NCBI GenBank assembly: GCA_035495815.1
Contig: DATJFH010000113.1
Location: 1 to 19,933 of the forward strand
Direction of reading: 5' to 3'
DNA from: DATJFH01 sp035495815
GTDB taxonomy: Bacteria > Acidobacteriota > Terriglobia > Bryobacterales > Bryobacteraceae
DNA length: 19,933 nt
Position 1 is the first letter of the stretch. Each line of letters begins with the position of its first letter. This document shows positions 8,081 to 14,521 of this stretch, in pieces. The translations under genes and the position numbers were made by a program. The notes below the pieces were generated by a model that saw only the letters and a list, made by a program, of their open reading frames with translations, had not been told where the DNA came from and ran no database searches.

Positions 8081-8785
8081 TCAAGACAGCCCCCCGTCCA
8101 TGGTAAGCACCTGCCCGGTGATATAGCCGGCGTCTTCGCTAGCCAGGTACAGGACCGCCCGGGCGACCTCCAGCGCGGTTCCGGTCTTGCCCAGCGGAAT
8201 CTGGGCGTACAATTTTTTCCGCGCGTTCTCGTCGATCGATCCGGTCATATCCGTATCGATGAAACCGGGGGCGACCGCGTTGACCCGCACTCCGAAGCGG
8301 GCCACTTCTCTCGCCAGCGCCTTGGTGAAACCGATCACGCCCGCTTTGGACGCGCTGTAGTTGGTCTGCCCGGCCATCCCGATGACGCCGCTCACGCTGG
8401 TGATGTTGATGACGCTGCCGCCGCGCCGGATGAGATGCTTCATCACGGCCCGGGAATAGTTGAAGGTGCCGGTCAGGTTGGTGTCGATCACTTCCCGCCA
8501 GGCGTCCGGATCCATATTGTGCAGCGCTCCGTCGCGCTTGATCCCGGCGTTGTTGACCAGCAGGCCGATCGGTCCCAGCGTGCTTTGGACATCCGCCACC
8601 ACCTTCTCGGCGCAGCTGAAATCCCGCGAATCCGCCTGGTACGCCTTGGCCATGCCCGCCAGGGTCTCGGCGGCGGCATGGTTGCCGGCGTAAGTGAACG
8701 CCACCGTGTAGCCCTTGCCGGCAAGCTCTTCGACGATCGCGCGGCCAATGCCGCGGCTGCCTCCAGTCACCAGCGCAACGCTCAT
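8081..8785 (-). CDS. FabG-type 3-oxoacyl-ACP reductase (classical SDR)
   Basis: The protein is 234 residues, close to the usual FabG length. It has the NADPH-binding TGGSRGIG (7-14), NNAG (78-81), and the catalytic Ser130, Tyr143 and Lys147 in the canonical YSASK context. The C-terminal YITGQ..TMDGG segment is typical of FabG. The expected reaction is reduction of a beta-ketoacyl-ACP to the beta-hydroxyacyl-ACP by NADPH in the cytoplasm, using the chain made by the upstream ketosynthase pair on the ACP encoded here. Its ATG overlaps the stop of the HMG-CoA reductase homologue (ATGA). A dedicated secondary pathway copy is more likely than the housekeeping fabG because the usual fabD neighbour is absent, so I leave the symbol blank. 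Confidence 0.88.
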   Translation of the reverse strand: MSVALVTGGSRGIGRAIVEELAGKGYTVAFTYAGNHAAAETLAGMAKAYQADSRDFSCAEKVVADVQSTLGPIGLLVNNAGIKRDGALHNMDPDAWREVIDTNLTGTFNYSRAVMKHLIRRGGSVINITSVSGVIGMAGQTNYSASKAGVIGFTKALAREVARFGVRVNAVAPGFIDTDMTGSIDENARKKLYAQIPLGKTGTALEVARAVLYLASEDAGYITGQVLTMDGGLS

Positions 8786-9984
8786 TTCGGTCGGTTCCTC
8801 CCGTAATGTTCGTGCGCCGCGACGAACTCGCCCGTAGTGATCGCGGCGCCCATCGATATCTCACCGCCCAAGACCGCCGCAGCCACGATCTCGGCGAACT
8901 TCTTCGCCTTGCCCGCGCCGTGGCATCCCATCATCGTCAGCGCTTCGCGCTGCGTGGGCAATCCCGTACCACCTCCGACAGTAGCGACAGTCAGAGCCGG
9001 CAGCGTCAGGCTCACGTACAGGCCCTCCGGCTGCAGCTCGAAATTGGTGACGCCGCAGGAAGCGTTCACCACGTTGGCCACGTCCTGCCCGGTGGCGATA
9101 AAGATGGCCGTCAGACCGTTGGCGTACTGCGCGTTGTAGCCGATCGCGTTGGCATGGAGGTGACCGATGACGGTGGAATGCCAGATGTCGAACAGTTCCT
9201 GGGCAGTGCAGTGCAGGTACATCTTCAGCACTTCGTGCGTCAGCAGCGCCCCGGCCGTAACGCGCTTCCCCTTGCCTCGGGTAAGCAGGAATCCGGATGG
9301 CCGCTTCTCCGAGCACATCCCGCTGAACACGAAATAGCTGGAAATCGGGAAATTGGCCTGAATCCACTTGCAGGCATGATCGGTGGCTTTGACGAGCATG
9401 TTCATGCCCTGCGCGTCCGCCGTGTTATAGCCGAAGTTGACCAGGACCTGCCGGCCGGTCTGATAGCACTTCACATCCGTCAGCTTGCCGTGCCGGGTGG
9501 TGGTCTCGGCGGCCGTCCGGATGGCGTCGATATTCTTCGGGATCCAGCCGCTGAAGCCCGCGGCCGTGGCCACGTCGGGGAAGAAAAACGTCGGGACGAT
9601 CTGGTTTTCATCCGCCAGAATCGCCGTCTGCACTCCCCCCGAGCGCGTGAGCGCGACCATGCCCCGCTCGTAACTGCGGATCAGCGCGCCCTCGCTGGTG
9701 GCCATGGGGATGTAGAACATTCCCCTGGCGTGCCGCCCGTGCACCAGCACCGGCCCGGCCACTCCCATCGGCACCTGCGCCGCGCCGATCGGGTTCTCGA
9801 TGTTGCCACGCAGCTCTTCGGTGTCGAACGAGACCGAGCCGATGTGTTTCAGCGTCGCCCCGGTTTTCTCTTCGATCCAGGCCCGGCGGCGAGACACCCG
9901 CTCGGTGTCGTACCCCTGATCCTTCAGGCGAGGCAGGAGGTCGCCGATACCGACATCCGGGAGAGTGACTTTTGAAGTAGACAC
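8782..9984 (-). CDS. Class I-like hydroxymethylglutaryl-CoA reductase homologue
   Basis: The 400-residue soluble protein follows the catalytic domain of eukaryote/archaea-type HMG-CoA reductase. Recognisable elements are ENPIG (63-67), MATSEG with catalytic Glu98, DAQGMNM (190-196, in place of the usual DAMGMNM), SEKRP with catalytic Lys227, GQD with Asp301, VGGGTGLPTQ (336-345) and the C-terminal catalytic His391. All four catalytic residues known from the human enzyme (Glu, Lys, Asp, His) are present, so it is predicted active with NAD(P)H, reducing an acyl-CoA or related thioester to the alcohol in two hydride steps. Mevalonate formation is the family reaction, but no other mevalonate gene is present. 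The start is GTG at 9982-9984, sharing its first G with the TAG stop of the 44-residue ORF. Confidence 0.88.
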   Translation of the reverse strand: MSTSKVTLPDVGIGDLLPRLKDQGYDTERVSRRRAWIEEKTGATLKHIGSVSFDTEELRGNIENPIGAAQVPMGVAGPVLVHGRHARGMFYIPMATSEGALIRSYERGMVALTRSGGVQTAILADENQIVPTFFFPDVATAAGFSGWIPKNIDAIRTAAETTTRHGKLTDVKCYQTGRQVLVNFGYNTADAQGMNMLVKATDHACKWIQANFPISSYFVFSGMCSEKRPSGFLLTRGKGKRVTAGALLTHEVLKMYLHCTAQELFDIWHSTVIGHLHANAIGYNAQYANGLTAIFIATGQDVANVVNASCGVTNFELQPEGLYVSLTLPALTVATVGGGTGLPTQREALTMMGCHGAGKAKKFAEIVAAAVLGGEISMGAAITTGEFVAAHEHYGRNRPK

Positions 9985-10118
9985 TATTGGTTTTCCGTGA
10001 GCTTTTCGCCCTGGTTCACCCGTATTCCGACCGAGGCTTGAACCCTTTTCCGGATGCCTTCTCCGGCCTCCGGCGGAACCGTGAACATTTCGATCTGCGG
10101 TAAAAATTCTTCTGCCAT
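9984..10118 (-). CDS. Candidate 44-aa protein wedged between KS-like and HMGR genes
   Basis: A 44-codon frame runs from ATG at 10116-10118 to TAG at 9984-9986. It begins 1 base after the TGA of the ketosynthase-like gene, with AAGGGA 10 bases upstream of its ATG, and its stop overlaps the GTG start of the HMG-CoA reductase homologue (TAGTG). This exact fit between two genes, filling the only sizeable gap in that run, is the main evidence that it is translated. The product starts MAEEFLPQIEMF and is charged and soluble, with no membrane segment and no Cys. I recognise no family. It could be a small partner of either enzyme or serve only to couple translation. Confidence 0.55.
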   Translation of the reverse strand: MAEEFLPQIEMFTVPPEAGEGIRKRVQASVGIRVNQGEKLTENQ

Positions 10119-10119
10119 T

Positions 10120-11322
10120 TCAGTTGAGTCCCTTCAACACCAGCGCGGCGTTGTTGCCGTCGCAACCGAAACAGTTCACCAGCGCGTACTCTTTATTCAA
10201 AGCCTGCGGCTGGGAAGAAAGCATCAGGCCGGCGTTATTGGCATGGTATCCGGCGGTCGGCGGGACGAATCCTTTAGCGAGCGCCAACCCGGCGGTCAGC
10301 GCGCCCAGCGCGCCGGACGCGCCCATCGCCTCGCCATACGCCGATTTTGGCGCGCAAACCGGAATCCGCCCTAGCCGGTCTCCGAAGACATTGCGCAGGG
10401 CGTGGACTTCCATCTCATCGCCCGCCCGGCTCCCCGACGCCCCGGCGATGATGCCTCCGATCGCGTCCGGCTCGATTCCCGCCGATCGCAATGCCTGCCG
10501 GATGGCCGAGGTGGCCCCCTCGCCGCGCACGCGGAACGCCGTCACGTCGTGCGCGTCCTGGGTGGCGCCGAATCCGCAAACCTCGAGCTGCGCCTTCGCC
10601 CCGCGGGCCTCCGCGCCGGCCGCCGTCTCCATCATCCACAGGGCCGACCCTTCGCCAAGCACGGTTCCATCCCGATCCGGGCCGAACGGCTGCGGGCAGC
10701 CCCTCTGCGAAATCACGCCTACTTTGGCGAAGCTGAGGAAGGACTCCTCGCACAACTCCTCCACTCCGCCCGCCATAAGCGCCGTGGCCCGGCCGAAGCG
10801 CAGGAACTCGGCCGCATAATGGATCGCGTACAGCCCCGAGACCAGACCCGCCGAGATGGTGGAGTTGACGCCCCGGAGCTTATGTTTGATGGCCGCCTGC
10901 CCCGACGGCGAGTTGATCACCGTGTTGGGAAACTCCATCGGGTTGACGTAATTCGGACCTTCGGTGATGCCGCTCCAGTCGAAGGACGTGATGCTGTGGA
11001 CGCTGCCGAACATGGTGCCGCACACCAGCCCCAGATCGGGATCGCCGTCGCCTTCCTGCTGCGAAAGACCGGTGGAGCCGAGCGCCATATGGGCCGCGAC
11101 GCTGAGCAGCCGCGCGCTGCGGTCGAGGACGCGGATACCCTTGTTGCCGAGCCAGGGCTGCGGGTTGAAATTGCGCACCTCGGCCGCCACCGCGTTCCCG
11201 CCCATCAGCGGGCTGGGCCCCACGCCGGAACAGCCGGCGAACAGATTGCGCTCGAACTCCTCGACTCCGGCCCCGATCGAGGCGATCACGCCGGCGCCGG
11301 TCACCACCACGCGGTCGCTCAT
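10120..11322 (-). CDS. Ketosynthase-like protein lacking the catalytic triad (chain-length-factor-like)
   Basis: This 400-residue protein has a complete thiolase-fold ketosynthase layout: VVVTGAGVI at the start, GEGSALWMMET near 223-233 and CFGCDGNNAAL near the C-terminus. Aligned with the neighbouring FabF-like protein, the nucleophilic Cys is Leu160 (in TISAGLVSG), the first catalytic His is Gly294 (IIAGASGS), and the second is Glu331 (KSAYGEAMGA). Only the Lys before it (Lys326) is kept. It therefore cannot condense by the normal mechanism. In type II polyketide and aryl-polyene systems, an inactive KS partner (chain length factor) forms a heterodimer with an active KS and sets chain length; that role fits the direct ATGA coupling here. 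The ATG at 11320-11322 is chosen because the long upstream extension lies antiparallel in frame within the other KS gene. Confidence 0.85.
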   Translation of the reverse strand: MSDRVVVTGAGVIASIGAGVEEFERNLFAGCSGVGPSPLMGGNAVAAEVRNFNPQPWLGNKGIRVLDRSARLLSVAAHMALGSTGLSQQEGDGDPDLGLVCGTMFGSVHSITSFDWSGITEGPNYVNPMEFPNTVINSPSGQAAIKHKLRGVNSTISAGLVSGLYAIHYAAEFLRFGRATALMAGGVEELCEESFLSFAKVGVISQRGCPQPFGPDRDGTVLGEGSALWMMETAAGAEARGAKAQLEVCGFGATQDAHDVTAFRVRGEGATSAIRQALRSAGIEPDAIGGIIAGASGSRAGDEMEVHALRNVFGDRLGRIPVCAPKSAYGEAMGASGALGALTAGLALAKGFVPPTAGYHANNAGLMLSSQPQALNKEYALVNCFGCDGNNAALVLKGLN

Positions 11323-12533
11323 TGAACCCTCGCCAGGCACAGGGACGCGTTGTTGCCGCCGAACGCGTACGCGTTGTTGAGGACGATTTGGGGATCGGTC
11401 TTCCGCGCCTGGTTGGGCACGTAATCGAGGTCCGACCCCTCGTCCGGCTCGGTGAAATTCATGGTCGGCGGGATGACTCCGGTATGCAGAGCCAGCGAGC
11501 AGGCTACCGCTTCGATGGCGCTGGCCGCCCCCATGGTGTGGCCGATCATCGATTTGATCGAGCTCATCGGAATCTTCGGCGCCCGCTCCGCGAACAGGGT
11601 GCGGACGGCGATCGCCTCCACGCGGTCGTTGGTCGGAGTGCCGGTCCCGTGGGCGCTGATGTAATCCACGTCGCCGGTCGTCTTGCGGCTGTCCTTGAGC
11701 GCCATCGCCATGGCGCGAATCGCGCCGTCGCCTTGGGGATGCGCCGCCGTCATGTGATGCGCGTCGCAGCTGACCCCGTATCCCAGCACCTCCGCGTAGA
11801 TCGTGGCGCCCCGTGCAATGGCGTCCTCCAGCGGCTCGAGCACCAGCATCGCCGATCCCTCCCCCGGAACCATGCCCTTTCGATGCTTGTCGAAGGGCTG
11901 GCACCGCTCCGGCGCGATCGCTCCCAGCCGCGCGAAGCCCGAATAGGTGATGCGCGAGAAAGAGTCCGCGCCGCCCGCCAGCATCATGTCCGTACGCCCG
12001 GTCCGGATCATGTCGAAGCCGTATCCGATCGCGTAGTTGCCGGCCGCGCACGCCGTGGGAATCATCAGGCAAGGCCCGTGCAGGTCGAACTCCACCGCGA
12101 CGTGGCTCGGGATCACGTTGCAGGGGTACTTCGGGAGGATGTCGGCGGAAACCGACTCGAGGCCCCCCGCTTTCCGCGCGTCGTTATATCGCTCCACCAT
12201 CTGCGGCTCGCCCGAAGTGGTTCCCATGGAGACGCCGATGCGGTAACGGTCCCGCGCCGTGAGATCGACGCCGGAATCCTCGAGCGCCATCCTGGCCGCG
12301 GCTACGGCGAGCTGCGAGCCGCGTCCCAAAGCCTCCGGCGGCCGGGTCCGGACGTGCTCCGAAGGATCGAAATCCTTCACCTCCGCCCCAAGGTGCGCGG
12401 AATACCCGGTCGTATCGAAAGACTGCACTGGGCCGATGCCGTTGGCTCCGGCGGTAAGCCTCTCCCAGAACATTGCGCGGCCTGTCCCGATGGGCGTGAC
12501 CAGGCCCATGCCGGTGATGACGACTCTTCTCAT
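11319..12533 (-). CDS. Beta-ketoacyl-ACP synthase, FabF (KASII) type
   Basis: The protein has 404 residues, the usual FabF length, starting with MRRVVITGMGLVTPIG. The catalytic set is intact: Cys162 in TACAAG, His295 in SAHGTGTP, Lys327, and His332 in IGHTMGAASA, plus the AFGGNNA ending (390-396). It should catalyse decarboxylative Claisen condensation of malonyl-ACP with an acyl-ACP in the cytoplasm. It lies between the ACP gene (23 bases upstream) and an inactive KS homologue that overlaps its stop as ATGA, the arrangement of a KS/chain-length-factor pair rather than housekeeping fabF. No Shine-Dalgarno is visible: the space before the ATG is filled by a GC-rich hairpin and five T's, so initiation may be weak or dependent on coupling. 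Confidence 0.92.
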   Translation of the reverse strand: MRRVVITGMGLVTPIGTGRAMFWERLTAGANGIGPVQSFDTTGYSAHLGAEVKDFDPSEHVRTRPPEALGRGSQLAVAAARMALEDSGVDLTARDRYRIGVSMGTTSGEPQMVERYNDARKAGGLESVSADILPKYPCNVIPSHVAVEFDLHGPCLMIPTACAAGNYAIGYGFDMIRTGRTDMMLAGGADSFSRITYSGFARLGAIAPERCQPFDKHRKGMVPGEGSAMLVLEPLEDAIARGATIYAEVLGYGVSCDAHHMTAAHPQGDGAIRAMAMALKDSRKTTGDVDYISAHGTGTPTNDRVEAIAVRTLFAERAPKIPMSSIKSMIGHTMGAASAIEAVACSLALHTGVIPPTMNFTEPDEGSDLDYVPNQARKTDPQIVLNNAYAFGGNNASLCLARVQ

Positions 12534-12556
12534 AAAAATCGGCGGCCAGCCGCCGT
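12534..12556 (-). terminator. Terminator-like hairpin directly before the ketosynthase start
   Basis: After the ACP stop the minus strand has CGGCGGC, a 2-base turn and GCCGCCG (12555-12540), a perfect inverted repeat, then A and TTTTT (12538-12534), and then the ATG at 12533. GC-rich stem plus U-tract is the form of a factor-independent terminator. It replaces any ribosome site. It may attenuate transcription after ACP, or act as a 3' stabiliser. The U-tract is short, and a 2-base loop would in practice open to a 6-bp stem with a 4-base loop. Confidence 0.5.
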
Positions 12557-12826
12557 TCAGGCCGTGGCTGCGCTGGCGTTCATGTGCTTTTGCACCACCG
12601 CTACCGTGTCGTTGACATTCTTGATGGCGGCGAACTCGTCTTCCGGAATGTTGATCTTGTACTTCTTGTCCACCGCGACCATCACTTCCATGGCCATCAG
12701 CGAGTCTACGCCCAACTCGTCGGAAAACGAGGCCGTATCGGAAATCTCCTCCGGCTCTCTCTCGGTAACTTCGGCAATCAGCCTCTTTACTTCGTCTCGA
12801 ATATGCTCCGCGGTTATTTGTTCCAT
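12557..12826 (-). CDS. Acyl carrier protein
   Basis: The protein is 89 residues, acidic and helical, with the phosphopantetheine attachment Ser42 in LGVDSLMAMEV. Upstream GAxxxD-type and downstream PEDEF segments match ACP helices 1 and 3. Once primed by a phosphopantetheinyl transferase (none in the window) it would carry the growing acyl chain for the ketosynthase pair and FabG encoded next to it. The start is supported by AGGAG (12832-12836) 5 bases before the ATG. It follows the FG-GAP/ASPIC-UnbV gene by 24 bases and precedes the KS gene by a hairpin. It is slightly longer than the housekeeping ACP (about 77-80 residues) and lacks its usual fabD/fabG neighbours, favouring a pathway-specific carrier. 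Confidence 0.92.
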   Translation of the reverse strand: MEQITAEHIRDEVKRLIAEVTEREPEEISDTASFSDELGVDSLMAMEVMVAVDKKYKINIPEDEFAAIKNVNDTVAVVQKHMNASAATA

Positions 12827-12831
12827 GTTTG

Positions 12832-12836
12832 CTCCT
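12832..12836 (-). promoter_or_regulatory. Shine-Dalgarno of the acyl carrier protein gene
   Basis: The minus strand reads AGGAG, five bases before the ATG at 12824-12826. It fixes the carrier-protein start and contrasts with the absence of a site before the next gene, the ketosynthase. Confidence 0.65.
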
Positions 12837-12850
12837 GATTTTTAGCTGCG

Positions 12851-14521
12851 TTACTTGGCCGGACCGGATTTAGCGATGATACCCTTCCCTTCCTCCACCG
12901 TAATGAACTGGTTGCTGGCGATGTTGGTCAGCCGCTGCTTGGTTCCGCTGGGCCATTCGATGTCCATGGCCGTCACCTGCGGATCATTGCCCAGCCCGAA
13001 TGTCAGCGCCAGATCGCTCTGCGAGCAGTAGCTCGAGCCGCTGCGCACGGCGTGCCACTGCTTGCCCGAAGCGCTTTCGATCTTCACCACCGCGCCGATA
13101 CCGCTGCGGTTCGACTTCGTCCCCAGGGCGCGCACGCACAGCCACTTGTTCTTGTTGCCGCCGTCATTCCGGAACAGGTACGCCGGACCATGGTTGGTGG
13201 TGATCAGGATATCCAGGTCCCCGTCGTGGTCGATATCGGCATAGGCCGCGCCTCGCGCCACGATCGGCCGGTTGAATTCGGCGCCCATCTTCGGACCCAC
13301 CGTCTCGAACCGGCGCTTGCCCAGATTGCGGAACAGCAGCGGGGGCTCCTTGTACTGGATCTTCGGTTGTACGCGCCCGATCTCCTCTTCGATATGCCCG
13401 TTGGCGGTGAAGATGTCCAGGTAGCCGTCGAGATCGTAGTCGAAGAAGAACACCCCGAAGGCCAGCGACAGCAGACTCGCCCGGCCGACCGTCGAAGTGG
13501 GCGCTTCATCCACGAACAACCCCGTGCCTTCGTTGTGATAAAGCCCCAGCATCTGATTCGAAAAGTTGCCGACCAGCAGGTGCGGGCGTCCGGAGCGATC
13601 GTAATCTCCGGTGTCGACTCCCATCGCGCCGCGGGCCACGCCATCTTCGCCGAAGGCCACGCCGGCCGACATGCCGACCTCCTTGAACGTCCCGTTCCTG
13701 TGGTTGTGGTAGAGCTTGTTCGGCTGCGTGTCGTTGGCGACGAAGATATCCGGGTAACCGTCGCCGTCGTAGTCGAACACAGTCACGCCCAGCGACTTGC
13801 TGTTGGGGTCGCCCACACCGGCCTTCTGGCTCGCGTCCTCGAACCGGCCGCCGCCCAGGTTGTGATACAGCTTGGACTGCGTGCCCTTGTAGGATTCCGG
13901 AGTGCAGTACGATTTGGTCGAGCCGTCAAGCGAGCACCACAGGTCGCCCTTGGCCGTCCACTGCACGTAATTGGCGACGAACAGGTCCACTTTGCCGTCC
14001 TTGTCGTAATCGAGCCAGGCCGCGGAAGTCGAGAAATTCGCGTTGGCGATGCCGGACGTTTTGGTCACGTCCTTGAATTTGCCGCCGCCCTCGTTGTGGA
14101 ACAGCCGGTCGCCTTCGAGCGCCGTGATGTAGACGTCTTCCTTGCCGTCGTTATCGTAATCGGCCACGGCCACGCCCATGCCGTACATCTCCACGTCGAG
14201 ACCGCTGCCCGGGGTGATATTGGTGAACGTGCCGTTCTTGTTGTTGCGGTAGAGCGCGGAAAGCGACTTGCGCCCGCGCGGCGTCCAGTCCTTGCTGTTG
14301 ATCAGCAGCACGTCCGGCCAGCCGTCGCCGTCGGCGTCGAGAAACGCCCCTCCGGCTCCCAGCGTCTCGGGCAGAAACTTCTTGCCCGCCCGTCCGCTGT
14401 TGTGGGTGAACTTGATTCCCGAAGCGGTGGTGATGTCGGTGAACTTGACCTCGCTTGCCGTGGGCGACACGGCAGCCAGGGCGGCAGCCAGCGCCACCCC
14501 GGGCAGCATGAATTTTCTCAC
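12851..14521 (-). CDS. Secreted FG-GAP/VCBS beta-propeller protein with ASPIC-UnbV domain
   Basis: The 556-residue protein starts with a signal peptide (cleavage likely around residues 19-24). Seven acidic calcium-loop repeats follow at about residues 62, 121, 171, 250, 307, 361 and 429 (for example DADGDG, DYDNDG, DYDKDG, DIDHDG), consistent with a seven-bladed integrin-alpha-like propeller. A Cys pair (196 and 206) sits in the LWC...YCTP segment. An ASPIC-UnbV (CRTAC1-type) domain closes the protein at about 460-545, with NRSGIGA, LTFGLG and IEWPSG. No enzyme activity is established for this family; binding or surface roles are presumed, and UnbV itself was named from enediyne clusters. The start is GTG, overlapping the cytochrome stop (GTGA) and preceded by a GGGAGGGG ribosome site; an ATG at residue 5 is the alternative. 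Confidence 0.9.
   Translation of the reverse strand: MRKFMLPGVALAAALAAVSPTASEVKFTDITTASGIKFTHNSGRAGKKFLPETLGAGGAFLDADGDGWPDVLLINSKDWTPRGRKSLSALYRNNKNGTFTNITPGSGLDVEMYGMGVAVADYDNDGKEDVYITALEGDRLFHNEGGGKFKDVTKTSGIANANFSTSAAWLDYDKDGKVDLFVANYVQWTAKGDLWCSLDGSTKSYCTPESYKGTQSKLYHNLGGGRFEDASQKAGVGDPNSKSLGVTVFDYDGDGYPDIFVANDTQPNKLYHNHRNGTFKEVGMSAGVAFGEDGVARGAMGVDTGDYDRSGRPHLLVGNFSNQMLGLYHNEGTGLFVDEAPTSTVGRASLLSLAFGVFFFDYDLDGYLDIFTANGHIEEEIGRVQPKIQYKEPPLLFRNLGKRRFETVGPKMGAEFNRPIVARGAAYADIDHDGDLDILITTNHGPAYLFRNDGGNKNKWLCVRALGTKSNRSGIGAVVKIESASGKQWHAVRSGSSYCSQSDLALTFGLGNDPQVTAMDIEWPSGTKQRLTNIASNQFITVEEGKGIIAKSGPAK

Noticed and set aside
2950..8106. Long plus-strand frames at 2950-4464, 4479-6035 and 6514-8106
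   Set aside because: Each is antisense to a confidently identified minus-strand gene (UbiB, epimerase-acyltransferase, FAD oxidoreductase) and shows low-complexity composition with no motifs.
10120..12072. 650-codon minus-strand frame extending the KS-like gene upstream
   Set aside because: The first 250 residues lie in a different frame of the intact KS gene and are Arg/Gly/Asp/His-rich junk. The protein proper begins at the ATG at 11322 with the normal KS N-terminus and an ATGA overlap.
12851..14521. Repeated short sequence elements suggesting a repeat array
   Set aside because: They encode the DxDxDG calcium loops of FG-GAP propeller blades; spacing and flanks vary and coding frame is kept, so this is neither CRISPR nor a mobile repeat.
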